From positions 62,001-126,000 of the forward strand of contig NZ_PIPW01000003.1 of NCBI RefSeq assembly GCF_003987215.1: a DNA stretch of 64,000 nucleotides. Reading direction: 5' to 3'. Positions 1-8,160 of the stretch are shown one piece after another. The notes below the pieces were generated by a model. That model saw only the letters and a list, made by a program, of their open reading frames with translations, was not told the DNA's origin and did no database searches. Positions within the stretch are counted from its first letter, which is position 1; each line of letters begins with the position of its first letter. Both the position numbers and the translations under genes were made by a program. Source of the DNA: Pseudidiomarina halophila. GTDB lineage: Bacteria; Pseudomonadota; Gammaproteobacteria; Enterobacterales; Alteromonadaceae.

Positions 1-187
1 AATAAACGCTCGATCACCCCGCATGCCAATGCCGGTGGTGCCAATGCCACCGCAGACTTTAACAACCTTGGTGTGAACTCTACTACTTTGGTGATAACCA
101 TTCATTGCCTCGTATTTGTGCCCCGTCAACGGTACCAGCCATTATAATACTCATTACTGATGTATGTTTACGGCAAGGATCAACAAA
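1..187. other. left-edge region upstream of ubiU
   Basis: No gene can be assigned here. On the minus strand an ATG at 105 opens a 35-codon frame that runs off the left edge with no stop. It has a GAGG only 2 nt before the ATG and the peptide is not one I recognise, so it may be the start of a divergent gene or chance. On the plus strand there is a TATAAT at 143-148 that could be the ubiU -10 element. Confidence 0.2.
116..129 (+). promoter_or_regulatory. possible FNR/CRP-family box before ubiUV
   Basis: TTGTG-CCCC-GTCAA matches the FNR consensus TTGAT-N4-ATCAA at 7 of 10 bases. FNR control of ubiUV is known in E. coli. The spacing to the TATAAT at 143-148 is about 9 bp too short for a standard class II FNR promoter, so the call is weak. 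Confidence 0.25.
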
Positions 188-1183
188 ATGGAACTTCTCT
201 GCCCCGCTGGCAGTATGCCGGCATTAAAAGCAGCTATCGAAAATGGCGCAGATGCTGTTTACGTAGGTTTTAAAGGCGAAACCAACGCGCGCCATTTCGC
301 TGGTTTGAATCTTGATGCACAAAGCTTACGGGAAGCCGTGCGGCTGGTGCACAGCTACGGTAAAAAAATCCATGTCGCCATTAATACTTTTGCCCATGTA
401 GGCACCTGGGATCATTGGCGGCAAGCAGTAGATGACGCCGCGGCCGCCGGTGTCGATGTACTTATTGTCGCTGATGTTGCTGTGCTGGCGTACGCCGCCG
501 AACGTTATCCTAAATTAGAGTTGCATCTGAGTGTACAAGCGTCAGCAACAAATGCGGCGGCCATTGATTTTTATAAGCAATTCGGTGTTAAGCGCGTGGT
601 CCTGCCACGTGTACTGTCTATGCAGCAAGTACGAGCTCTTGCCCGTACCACTGACGTTGATCTCGAAGTTTTTGCGTTTGGCAGCCTGTGCATTATGGCG
701 GAAGGTCGCTGTTATTTAAGTTCTTATATGACCGGAGAGTCGCCAAATACTGCCGGTGCCTGTTCACCGGCCCAATTTGTACGTTGGGATGAGACCGGCG
801 ATGGTGGCCTGGAGTCGCGTCTTAACGGCATCCTGATTGATCGCTTTGCCCCTGATGAAACCGCTGGTTATCCCACCTTGTGCAAGGGCCGTTTCAAGGT
901 CGGCGATGACACCTACCATGCGCTGGAGGAGCCAACCAGCTTAAATACGCTGGACTTACTACCGGAGCTTTATCGTGAAGGCATTGCCAGCCTGAAAATC
1001 GAAGGGCGGCAGCGCAGCCCCGCATACGTTGCGCAAATTACCCGGGTTTGGCGCCAGGCAATTGATCACATGATGACAGATCCCGAACACTTCGCTGTGC
1101 AAAGCGAGTGGAATGCGGTGTTGGCAAATCTTTCTGAAGGCAGCCAGACCACCCTTGGCGCCTACCACCGGAAATGGAAATAA
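188..1183 (+). CDS. ubiU: UbiU, O2-independent ubiquinone hydroxylation protein
   Basis: A peptidase U32-like protein of 331 residues, the same length as E. coli UbiU (YhbU). With UbiV it performs the ring hydroxylations of ubiquinone synthesis when oxygen is absent. The four cysteines expected to bind a 4Fe-4S cluster are visible: Cys168 and Cys175 (SLCIMAEGRC), Cys192 (GACSP) and Cys232 (TLCKG). An in-frame codon at 164 would add eight residues, but the ATG at 188 gives the conserved MELLCPAG start and has AAGGA about 8 nt upstream. ubiV follows after 2 nt, so the pair is an operon. Very secure family call; function is by homology. Confidence 0.95.
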   Translation: MELLCPAGSMPALKAAIENGADAVYVGFKGETNARHFAGLNLDAQSLREAVRLVHSYGKKIHVAINTFAHVGTWDHWRQAVDDAAAAGVDVLIVADVAVLAYAAERYPKLELHLSVQASATNAAAIDFYKQFGVKRVVLPRVLSMQQVRALARTTDVDLEVFAFGSLCIMAEGRCYLSSYMTGESPNTAGACSPAQFVRWDETGDGGLESRLNGILIDRFAPDETAGYPTLCKGRFKVGDDTYHALEEPTSLNTLDLLPELYREGIASLKIEGRQRSPAYVAQITRVWRQAIDHMMTDPEHFAVQSEWNAVLANLSEGSQTTLGAYHRKWK

Positions 1184-1185
1184 TT

Positions 1186-2082
1186 ATGCAGTTTTCTTTT
1201 GGACCTATCCTTTATTTTTGGCCCCGCGCTCAGGTCGAGGCGTTCTATCGTGATGTCGCTGACTCAGATGTGGATTGTGTGTACCTGGGCGAGACCGTCT
1301 GCAGTAAGCGACGGGAGCTTAAGTTTGAAGATTACTTCCGCATTGCTCAGGAATTGCGCGAAGCGGGTAAGCAAGTGTGCTTATCGACCATGACCCTGTT
1401 GGAAGCGCCATCGGAGTTACGTGAATTACGCAAATACTGCGATAACGGCGATTTTATGGTGGAAGCCAACGATGTTGGCGCTATAAGTATGTTAACTGAG
1501 CATAAACTGCCTTTTGTCGGTGGTGCCGCACTACAAATTTATAATCAACATAGCTTACGCCGTTTTATTGGTATGGGGATGAAGCGCTGGGTAGTACCCG
1601 TTGAACTATCGCGGGACTGGCTGGCAGAACTCCTCGCCGAACCCATGATTGAAAGTGTTCGCGACTGCTTCGAAACGGAAGTACTGAGTTTTGGCCATTT
1701 ACCTTTGGCCTGGTCCGGTCGTTGTTTTACTGCCCGTTCAGAAAATCGGCCAAAAGATCAGTGCGAGTTATGTTGCATCAAGTATCCGCAGGGGCGTACG
1801 GTAACCAGCCAGGACGGCACAGAAGTCTTTGTTCTTAACGGCATTCAAACGCAGTCAGGCGCCCGTTATAATTTGATCAATCAACTGCGGGGCATGCACG
1901 GTCTGGTGGATATGGTACGCTTAAGCCCAGAGCCACATGATAGTTTCACCTGGCTGCGACGGTTCCGCATGAATCAGGATGGTCAGCGCCCCTATCGGTT
2001 AGCGAAAAATGAAAGTAATGGTTACTGGCTTAAACTTGCTGGCATGACCATGGTAAATGAAAGGATGGAAGATGACTGCTAA
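1186..2082 (+). CDS. ubiV: UbiV, O2-independent ubiquinone hydroxylation protein
   Basis: U32-like partner of UbiU, 298 residues. The two form a heterodimer, each half carrying a 4Fe-4S cluster. Conserved cysteines are Cys39 (ETVCSKRR), Cys180 (GRCFTARSE) and Cys193/Cys197 (CELCCIKYP), matching the E. coli ligand set. The ATG at 1186 is preferred over an in-frame ATG at 1174, because MQFSFGP aligns with the family N-terminus and 1174 lies inside ubiU. The 3' end overlaps the start of mog by 11 nt, suggesting translational coupling. Placing quinone synthesis beside molybdenum cofactor and nitrate transport genes fits growth by nitrate respiration. Confidence 0.95.
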   Translation: MQFSFGPILYFWPRAQVEAFYRDVADSDVDCVYLGETVCSKRRELKFEDYFRIAQELREAGKQVCLSTMTLLEAPSELRELRKYCDNGDFMVEANDVGAISMLTEHKLPFVGGAALQIYNQHSLRRFIGMGMKRWVVPVELSRDWLAELLAEPMIESVRDCFETEVLSFGHLPLAWSGRCFTARSENRPKDQCELCCIKYPQGRTVTSQDGTEVFVLNGIQTQSGARYNLINQLRGMHGLVDMVRLSPEPHDSFTWLRRFRMNQDGQRPYRLAKNESNGYWLKLAGMTMVNERMEDDC

Positions 2083-2611
2083 AACTCCCGCACGCATTGG
2101 TATTCTGACGGTAAGTGACCGGGCCAGCGCAGGTATTTACGAGGACATCTCTGGCAAAGCCATTGAAAGTACTCTGGGTGAATACCTGAATTCGCCATGG
2201 CAGTCGGTGTACCGCCTGGTACCTGATGAACGGGATCAGATAGAGGCAGCCTTGATTGAGCTGGTCGACAAAGAACAGTGTTGTCTGGTGGTGACGACTG
2301 GCGGTACCGGACCAGCTAAACGCGATGTTACTCCTGAGGCCACTGAAGCCGTGTGCGATCGTATGATGCCGGGCTTCGGTGAATTAATGCGTATGGAGTC
2401 ACTGAAGTATGTGCCGACCGCAATCTTATCGCGGCAAACGGCCGGTTTGCGCGGCAACAGCTTGATTATCAACCTGCCTGGCAAACCTAAGGCGATTCGA
2501 CAATGTCTCGACGCCGTGTTTCCTGCCGTACCTTATTGCATTGACCTCATGGAAGGCCCCTTCCTCGAGTGCGACGAAACCGTCATCAAACCTTTCCGCC
2601 CCAAAAAGTAG
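2072..2611 (+). CDS. mog: molybdopterin adenylyltransferase Mog
   Basis: A 179-residue MoaB/Mog family protein that adenylates molybdopterin before molybdate insertion, as needed for nitrate reductase and other Mo enzymes. The N-terminus IGILTVSDRAS, the motif TTGGTGPAKRDVTPEA (molybdopterin-binding loop) and the C-terminal LPGKPKA segment are all present. The length and N-terminus favour Mog over MoaB. The ATG at 2072 has AAGGATGG just upstream and overlaps ubiV; a start at 2057 would lie deeper inside ubiV. Third gene of the ubiU-ubiV-mog operon. A GC-rich hairpin starts at the stop codon. Confidence 0.9.
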   Translation: MTAKTPARIGILTVSDRASAGIYEDISGKAIESTLGEYLNSPWQSVYRLVPDERDQIEAALIELVDKEQCCLVVTTGGTGPAKRDVTPEATEAVCDRMMPGFGELMRMESLKYVPTAILSRQTAGLRGNSLIINLPGKPKAIRQCLDAVFPAVPYCIDLMEGPFLECDETVIKPFRPKK

Positions 2612-2631
2612 CCCGTACTTCTAGTACGGGC
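2611..2631. repeat. 9-bp-stem hairpin, inverted member of the local repeat family
   Basis: GCCCGTACT-TCT-AGTACGGGC is a perfect 9-bp stem beginning at the last base of the mog stop codon. Its reverse complement shares the core ACTAGAAGT and the outer GGG/CCC with the hairpins at 2720 and 2773, but one pair is T:A instead of C:G. It may work as a transcription terminator, although no T run follows it. Confidence 0.7.
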
Positions 2632-2682
2632 CAAGCCTGAAAATTCCCAAATGTAAAAACCAATCAACCGAATCTTATCGAC

Positions 2683-2795
2683 GGGCTACCGTCGTGTTTA
2701 CCGTTGTCTGGTGGTTTAACCCGCACTAGAAGTGCGGGCTACAGTCGAGTACACCGTTGTCTGGTGGTTTAACCCGCACTAGAAGTGCGGGCTAC
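2683..2795. repeat. 53-bp tandem repeat carrying palindromic REP-like hairpins
   Basis: Two full units (2683-2735 and 2736-2788) plus the first 7 bp of a third. The units differ at four positions near their 5' ends, and a 43-bp core is identical. Each carries CCCGCACT-AGA-AGTGCGGG (stems at 2720-2738 and 2773-2791). It lies between the convergent mog and narK stop codons. The hairpins could stop transcription from either side, or the array could be an intergenic REP-type family found elsewhere in the genome. Confidence 0.8.
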
Positions 2796-2809
2796 CGGGT
2801 TCATCACTG

Positions 2810-5476
2810 TTAACAAGGGTTGGGTGCATTGCGGCGTGAGTAGAACCACCAGGTCATCAGCGTACACACTGCATAGAAGCCAATGAAAGCGTAGAGTGCA
2901 CCCGATACACTGCCTGTCAGTGCGATTGAGGTTCCGTACGACTTCGGAATAAAGAAACCACCGTAAGCCGCAAATGCGGAGATAAAGCCAATCACTGCAG
3001 CAGATTCTTTATTACCTTCTTTAACCGCTACCTCGGTGTCGCCGTGTACACGTTTGCGTTGATTCAGGAAAATCACCGGAACCATGCGGAAGGTCGAGCC
3101 GTTGCCAATACCTGTGGCAATAAATAGCACCAGGAATGCGACAAAGAATCCGAAGAAGCTTCCAGCACTTTCGCCCAGTGGCAGGAAGTAGATAACGCCT
3201 AATACGCCGGCAATCATCAGCAGGAAGTTCCAGAATGTTACACGTGCGCCACCCAACTTATCAGCCAGTATTCCACCCACGGGGCGGGAGAGTGCACCGA
3301 CTAATGGACCTAAGAATGCGTATTTGGTGGGGTCAACCTCAGGGAACAGCATGCCTGAAAGCAGCGGGAAACCCGCAGCAAAGCCGATAAAGCTGCCAAA
3401 GGTACCCAGATACAAGATACTCATGATCCAATTATGCGAGCGCTTGAAGATGACCGCCTGGTCACTGAATGACGCTTTTGCAGAAGAGATGTCATTCATG
3501 CCAAACCATGCGGCGATTGCTGCAATAGCAATGAACGGCACCCACAAGAAGGCAGCATTTTGCAGCCATATCTCGTTACCGGCCTGTGCACCTTGTTGCA
3601 CGACTAACGGGTCGCCGCCGAAAGGACCAAAGACACTTGCGGCGATGACTAAGGGCGCAAGTAGCTGCATGCCCGAGACGCCGAGATTACCCAAACCGGC
3701 ATTCATGCCAAGTGCCGCGCCTTTTTCCTTCTGTGGATAGAAGAAGCTGATATTGGCCATGGAGCTGGAGAAGTTGCCGCCACCGAAACCACACAACAAA
3801 GCGAGTATTAGCATGATTATATATGGCGTGTCGGTATTTTGTACGGCAAAGCCGATCCAGATACAGGGTATTAACAACGAGGCGGTCGAAATCGCCGTCC
3901 AGCGTCTGCCGCCAAATATTGGCACCATGAAGCTATAAAATATTCTTAAAGTAGCACCAGACAATGCCGGCAATGCAGCAAGCCAGAACAGTTGGTTCGA
4001 GGAGTAGGTGAAGCCGAGTTGTGGCATTTTCACCACTAAAATACTCCAGATGGTCCAGACAGCGAAAGCCAGGAACAGGTTGGGAATCGAGATCCACAAA
4101 TTGCGGGTCGCAATCTTCTTACCTTTAGTTTCCCAGAACTCTTTGTCTTCCGGCCGCCAGTCATCGAGGGTGTAGTAATCTGGCGTAGAGAATTCAGGTA
4201 AATCCGTTTGCTCAATATCTCCGCGAATTTCGATACGTTCCGCGCGGCGAATCGAGAAGTGCATCCACAACAACGAAATGACAGTGATACCGAAGAGCAA
4301 CATGAAGACGCTTTGCCAAACACCAATGACATCATTCAACATACCGAAGGTGAGTGGTAGCAAGAAGCCACCGAGGCCGCCGATCATACCGACCACACCA
4401 CCCACTGCACCAACGCTGTTGGGATAGTAAACCGGGATGTGCTTGAACACCGCAGCTTTACCTAATGACATGAAGAAACCGAGAACAAAGGTTAACAACA
4501 CGAAGGCAGCTAAGGTCACTTCAAACTGGAAGCGGATGTCACCGTGAACGCCTTCTACAATGTATTCAGTCGGCGGATAGCTCAACATAAATGTACAAAT
4601 GGCAGATGCGATAAAGGTCCAGTACATGACCCGGCGGGCGCCGTATTTATCCGACATCCAGCCACCGAGAATACGGAAAAGTGACGCAGGAATAGTATAA
4701 AGGGCGGCAATGATGCCGGCTTCTTTAATACTAAGATCGTACACTTCCATCAGGTAGTGGGGTAGCCATAACGCGAGTGCCACAAAAGCGCCGAAGACGA
4801 AAAAGTAGTAGAAACTAAATCGCCACACGCGCAACTCGGCAAGCGGCGCCATTTGCTCCATAAAGGTTAACTTGGGTTGTTGCCGGCGCTGCTGCGTCAG
4901 GGGATCTTCTTTGGCCAGCAGAATAAACACGATACCCATAATACCTATCACGGTCGCGTAAACCTGCGCTGCACCTTGCCAACCCAGCGCAACCAATAAG
5001 AAAGGCGCACCAAAGTTAGTGACGGCAGAACCCACGTTACCCGCTCCAAAAATACCGAGCGCAGTACCCTGCTGTTTGCTCTCAAACCATGATGAGGTGT
5101 AGGTGACACCAACGATGAATGCACCGCCCGCTAAGCCCACGCCTAAGGCACCGACCAAAAGCATGGCGTAACTATTAGCAAAGGTTAACAGGTAAACGCA
5201 GAGTGCTGTGGTTAACATCAGCACACCAAACACCCAGCGACCACCAAGGCGGTCGGTCCAGATACCCAGGAATAAGCGACTAATCGAACCGGTCAGAATG
5301 GGCGTTGCCATCAGCAAGCCAAGCTGAGTATCCGTTAGCGAAAAGTCATCTTTAATCTGAATACCGATAATTGAAAAAATTGTCCACACTGCAAAGCACA
5401 GGGTGAACGCAAAAGTTGAGAGGCCGAGCGCGCGATAGCGATCGAATTTACTCACTTGTGATTGCGAGGTAGGCAT
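2810..5476 (-). CDS. narK: fused NarK1-NarK2 nitrate/nitrite transporter
   Basis: An inner-membrane major facilitator protein of 888 residues, about twice the usual NarK length, made of two complete NarK halves. Half 1 carries AGNVGSAVTNFGAP and GMIGGLGGFLLP. Half 2 begins near residue 455 and carries GLGNLGVSGMQLLAP and GFISAFAAYGGFFIP. These are the two nitrate-signature regions in each half. Fused NarK proteins are known in Paracoccus and other denitrifiers, where one half acts as a nitrate/proton symporter and the other as a nitrate/nitrite exchanger; assigning those roles here is inference. The ATG at 5476 lies 7 nt after AAAGGAG; the ATG at 5482 would be only 1 nt from it. Convergent to mog. 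Confidence 0.93.
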   Translation of the reverse strand: MPTSQSQVSKFDRYRALGLSTFAFTLCFAVWTIFSIIGIQIKDDFSLTDTQLGLLMATPILTGSISRLFLGIWTDRLGGRWVFGVLMLTTALCVYLLTFANSYAMLLVGALGVGLAGGAFIVGVTYTSSWFESKQQGTALGIFGAGNVGSAVTNFGAPFLLVALGWQGAAQVYATVIGIMGIVFILLAKEDPLTQQRRQQPKLTFMEQMAPLAELRVWRFSFYYFFVFGAFVALALWLPHYLMEVYDLSIKEAGIIAALYTIPASLFRILGGWMSDKYGARRVMYWTFIASAICTFMLSYPPTEYIVEGVHGDIRFQFEVTLAAFVLLTFVLGFFMSLGKAAVFKHIPVYYPNSVGAVGGVVGMIGGLGGFLLPLTFGMLNDVIGVWQSVFMLLFGITVISLLWMHFSIRRAERIEIRGDIEQTDLPEFSTPDYYTLDDWRPEDKEFWETKGKKIATRNLWISIPNLFLAFAVWTIWSILVVKMPQLGFTYSSNQLFWLAALPALSGATLRIFYSFMVPIFGGRRWTAISTASLLIPCIWIGFAVQNTDTPYIIMLILALLCGFGGGNFSSSMANISFFYPQKEKGAALGMNAGLGNLGVSGMQLLAPLVIAASVFGPFGGDPLVVQQGAQAGNEIWLQNAAFLWVPFIAIAAIAAWFGMNDISSAKASFSDQAVIFKRSHNWIMSILYLGTFGSFIGFAAGFPLLSGMLFPEVDPTKYAFLGPLVGALSRPVGGILADKLGGARVTFWNFLLMIAGVLGVIYFLPLGESAGSFFGFFVAFLVLFIATGIGNGSTFRMVPVIFLNQRKRVHGDTEVAVKEGNKESAAVIGFISAFAAYGGFFIPKSYGTSIALTGSVSGALYAFIGFYAVCTLMTWWFYSRRNAPNPC

Positions 5477-5779
5477 AATCATGCTCCTTTGGCACGAGAT
5501 TCATGTTCTGCCTTAAGTCTACTGAAATATTGCGCCACTCATAGCTGTCAAAGTGGCTTCCAAACAGTGGGTTACATGGCTGTTACCGCTTTTGGGATAG
5601 GCTCTGAGCTTCGCTCAAAACGAGTGGATCTGGCGCTGGCTACCTCCTAATCGGTAGTTGCGTTTTGGCTTAGGTGGGAACATTGTTTTAAAGAGGTATC
5701 TCCAGGAAATCTAGCTGGATTTTGGTCTTAGCTATGGTATAAACATAGATACAAAATGTATGTTTAAAAGGGTGCGCAC
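5477..5779. other. intergenic region between narK and nnrS
   Basis: About 300 bp holding the divergent promoters of narK (minus) and nnrS (plus). No gene is visible; short frames here lack ribosome sites. The narK side has a weak FNR-like sequence at 5539-5552 (TTGAC-AGCT-ATGAG on the minus strand, 7 of 10). The nnrS side has the palindrome listed separately. No clear terminator. Confidence 0.5.
5741..5765 (+). promoter_or_regulatory. palindromic operator, NsrR-like, before nnrS
   Basis: A 25-bp imperfect palindrome with AAACATA and TATGTTT arms around ATACAAAATGTAT, ending 14 nt before the nnrS ATG. It fits the 23-bp NsrR consensus (AAGATGYATTT-N-AAATRCATCTT) at 15 of 22 scored positions. 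NsrR control of nnrS is known in other gammaproteobacteria; no nsrR gene is in the window. Another repressor could use this site. Confidence 0.45.
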
Positions 5780-6985
5780 ATGCTGCAAATTACCGATCTC
5801 AAAGTAGAAGAAAAAATGTGGCCGCTACTGCGGCAGGCGTTTCGTCCAATGTTCTTATTAGGCGCCACCTTTAGTGCGGTAGCAATGATGTTATGGCTCT
5901 GGGTATTAAGTGGCACTGTGCAACTGCCGGTGTTTGCTGATGTGATGTTCTGGCATAGCCACGAAATGCTCTTTGGCTTTGTCGCTGCCATCATCGTCGG
6001 CTTTTTGCTGACAGCTGTACAAAACTGGACAGGCCTGCGGGCTACCCATGGTCGATCACTCGGTATACTAACAGCGGTATGGTTACTTGGTCGCATTAGC
6101 CTGCTATTTGGTGCCTACTTGCCGCCTATTGTTCCGATAACCCTTGATCTCCTGTTCCTTCCCCTGGCTGCCGTGTTACTGGCGATACCTTTAATTGCGG
6201 TGAAACAGCAGCGTAATCTGTTCTTTGTTCCGGTCCTGTTGCTGCTTACGTTATGTAACGCGTTGATGTATTACGGACGCATGACGGGCCGCTTTGATTT
6301 GCAGCAAGTTGGCAGTCAGAATGCGGTGATTTTAATCACACTCCTGATGGCTATCGTTGGCGGCCGTGTGCTACCTATGTTTACCGCCAATGGCACCATG
6401 ACTGAGAAGGTGCAACCTATCGTCTGGCTTGACCGTTTGAGCTTAGGCAGTTTATGGCTTATTTTTGCTCTGCAAATCACCCAATTGAGTAGTTACCTGA
6501 ACAGCACAATACTTGCGGTTTTATATGCTATTGCCGCGGTATTATTAGCGGTGCGGTGTGCGCGCTGGAAAATATGGATCACCCTACGGGTGCCCTTACT
6601 CTGGTCATTCCACGTCGCCTACTGGTTCCTTCCAATTGGGCTTGGCTTATTTGCCTGGCATCATGCCACCGGCGGAGTTAGCGTTAGTACCGCCACCCAT
6701 GCGCTGACCGTAGGCGCCATGGGTAACATGATTTTAAGTATGCTGGCGCGGGTTTCCCTCGGCCACAGCGGACGGCCGCTGCAACCGAAGAAAATTATGT
6801 CGCTGGCGTTTTTGCTGGTGATTCTCGCAGCATTATTGCGCGTGTTCGCGGCTTGGTTCTGGCCTGAGGCGGCTTACCAGTGGTATCTGTATGCAGGCGC
6901 TGCCTGGGTGTTGGCGTACTTAATTTATGTGATCGTTTACCTGCCAATTCTTACTTTACCGCGGGCAGATGGCCGGCCGGGCTAA
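5780..6985 (+). CDS. nnrS: NnrS family heme-copper membrane protein
   Basis: An inner-membrane protein of 401 residues with about 12 hydrophobic segments. NnrS proteins contain heme and copper and protect cells against nitric oxide; the mechanism is not settled. Family motifs are clear: the early FRPMF, HSHEMLFGF, TAVQNWTG, GGRVLPMFTANG, and HALTVGAMGNM near the C-terminus. The ATG at 5780 follows AAGGGTG. The stop overlaps the moeB stop by 4 nt on the opposite strand. Its likely regulation by a nitrosative-stress repressor rests on the palindrome just upstream. The location beside norR and narK supports a role in nitrate or NO metabolism. Confidence 0.92.
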   Translation: MLQITDLKVEEKMWPLLRQAFRPMFLLGATFSAVAMMLWLWVLSGTVQLPVFADVMFWHSHEMLFGFVAAIIVGFLLTAVQNWTGLRATHGRSLGILTAVWLLGRISLLFGAYLPPIVPITLDLLFLPLAAVLLAIPLIAVKQQRNLFFVPVLLLLTLCNALMYYGRMTGRFDLQQVGSQNAVILITLLMAIVGGRVLPMFTANGTMTEKVQPIVWLDRLSLGSLWLIFALQITQLSSYLNSTILAVLYAIAAVLLAVRCARWKIWITLRVPLLWSFHVAYWFLPIGLGLFAWHHATGGVSVSTATHALTVGAMGNMILSMLARVSLGHSGRPLQPKKIMSLAFLLVILAALLRVFAAWFWPEAAYQWYLYAGAAWVLAYLIYVIVYLPILTLPRADGRPG

Positions 6986-7737
6986 GGATTACAAAGCGTA
7001 CACTGGGGATGGCGGCTGAGCTTAAATTTTTGCCAGTCGCCATGTAAACCGTCGTACAAGAGCACCTGTGCAGCGATGGGTTCACCGACCTGCGCTATCA
7101 GCTTTAGTGTCTCGACGGCCTGCATGGAGCCAATTACCCCAACCACCGGAGCAAGAATACCGGACTCCATACAGCTCAATTGCTGCTCACCGAAGAGCAG
7201 ACTAAAACACTGATAGCAGGGTCCGTGGTGCTGGTTCAGAAACACACTGAGCTGGCCTTCATAGCGGATTGCCGCACCGGATACCAATGGCTTTTCAGCC
7301 TTCACACAGGCGGCATTAATCGCATTACGCGTCTCCAGGTTATCGCAACAATCAACCACGACATCGTGCTGCTGCACTAACGTCAGCAGTAATTCTGCAT
7401 CAGCGCGCTGCGCTATGGTAATGATGTCTGTATCGGCATTTATGCTGCGCAAGCGCTGCTGGGCTGCATCAACCTTAGCGACACCGATGTCGTCATGTTG
7501 GTATAAAGTTTGCCGTGGCAGGTTGTGCCCGTCGACCACATCATCGTCCACCAAAGTCAGTTTACCTACGCCACTACCGACCAGATAGGGTGCCACCGCG
7601 CAGCCCAAACCGCCCATTCCGATCACCAGTACCTTACTGGCTAACAAACGTTCCTGACCGAGCAGATCAAAATTCGGCAGCATCACGTGCCGGCTGTAAC
7701 GCAACAGTTGCGTACGTGTGAGTTCAGGAAGCGTCAT
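6982..7737 (-). CDS. moeB: MoeB, molybdopterin synthase sulfurylase/adenylyltransferase
   Basis: A ThiF/HesA/MoeB family E1-like enzyme, 251 residues, matching MoeB length. It adenylates the C-terminus of MoaD so that sulfur can be loaded for molybdopterin synthesis. Visible are the nucleotide-binding loop VIGMGGLGC, the conserved NLPRQ, DCCDN for the metal and adenylate region, SGAAIRYEGQ, and two CxxC pairs (CYQC, CTLC) that bind zinc. ThiF is the main alternative, but the SGAAIR-EGQ and LFGE segments are MoeB-like. It overlaps the upstream ybaN-like gene by 14 nt, indicating an operon. Together with mog it supplies molybdenum cofactor. Confidence 0.9.
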   Translation of the reverse strand: MTLPELTRTQLLRYSRHVMLPNFDLLGQERLLASKVLVIGMGGLGCAVAPYLVGSGVGKLTLVDDDVVDGHNLPRQTLYQHDDIGVAKVDAAQQRLRSINADTDIITIAQRADAELLLTLVQQHDVVVDCCDNLETRNAINAACVKAEKPLVSGAAIRYEGQLSVFLNQHHGPCYQCFSLLFGEQQLSCMESGILAPVVGVIGSMQAVETLKLIAQVGEPIAAQVLLYDGLHGDWQKFKLSRHPQCTLCNP

Positions 7738-8143
7738 CAGAGGGTGCCTCCTGCTTGTTGGTCACTATGACAGGTGGATGCTCCGGGCGGAGCGTCAGCC
7801 AGATTGCGACTATGAGCATGATGCCGATCACCGTCAGTTTGACGGCTAGCGGGGCGGGACTGAAACTAAGCATGATGGCGCTGCCTGTCATCATCACAAT
7901 AGCGATAACTTTTGGTTGACGTTTCACCACGCCATAGCGGCGCCAGGCAATGATCTGGGGGCCATATTTCGGGTGCGCAAGCAGCTTGGCTTCGAGTACC
8001 GGCCAGCCCTTGCCGCCCGCCCATGCCGCGACCAGCAGGAAAGGCACGGTGGGCATTATCGGTAACAGCAGACCGATGAGGCCGAGCAGCAGCGCCAGAA
8101 TCGCAACCGCCCGCCACAGCAGAATTCGCAGTATTACAGTCAT
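7724..8143 (-). CDS. YbaN-like DUF454 inner-membrane protein
   Basis: A small membrane protein of 139 residues with three or four hydrophobic segments. The motif LLGLIGLLLPIMPTVPFLL is typical of DUF454/YbaN proteins, whose function is unknown. A polar tail of about 20 residues follows the last segment. GGAG lies about 9 nt before the ATG. It sits between norR and moeB on the same strand and overlaps moeB by 14 nt, so the three may be cotranscribed from the norR promoter. Family call secure, function unknown. Confidence 0.85.
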   Translation of the reverse strand: MTVILRILLWRAVAILALLLGLIGLLLPIMPTVPFLLVAAWAGGKGWPVLEAKLLAHPKYGPQIIAWRRYGVVKRQPKVIAIVMMTGSAIMLSFSPAPLAVKLTVIGIMLIVAIWLTLRPEHPPVIVTNKQEAPSDDAS

Positions 8144-8160
8144 CTGTGTCTCCTCGCGCG

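Noticed and set aside
1-105. 35-codon minus-strand frame at the left edge
   Set aside because: No recognised family, ribosome site too close and no way to see its remainder. Kept only as a low-confidence edge note.
531-719. Short frames across ubiU and other genes on both strands
   Set aside because: They overlap strongly conserved genes in other frames and carry no family signal.
2683-2795. CRISPR array
   Set aside because: Only two units, no spacers of unique sequence, and the repeated unit includes nearly all the sequence.
5539-5552. FNR site for narK
   Set aside because: Only 7 of 10 consensus bases and no clear -10 at the right distance, so I do not claim it.
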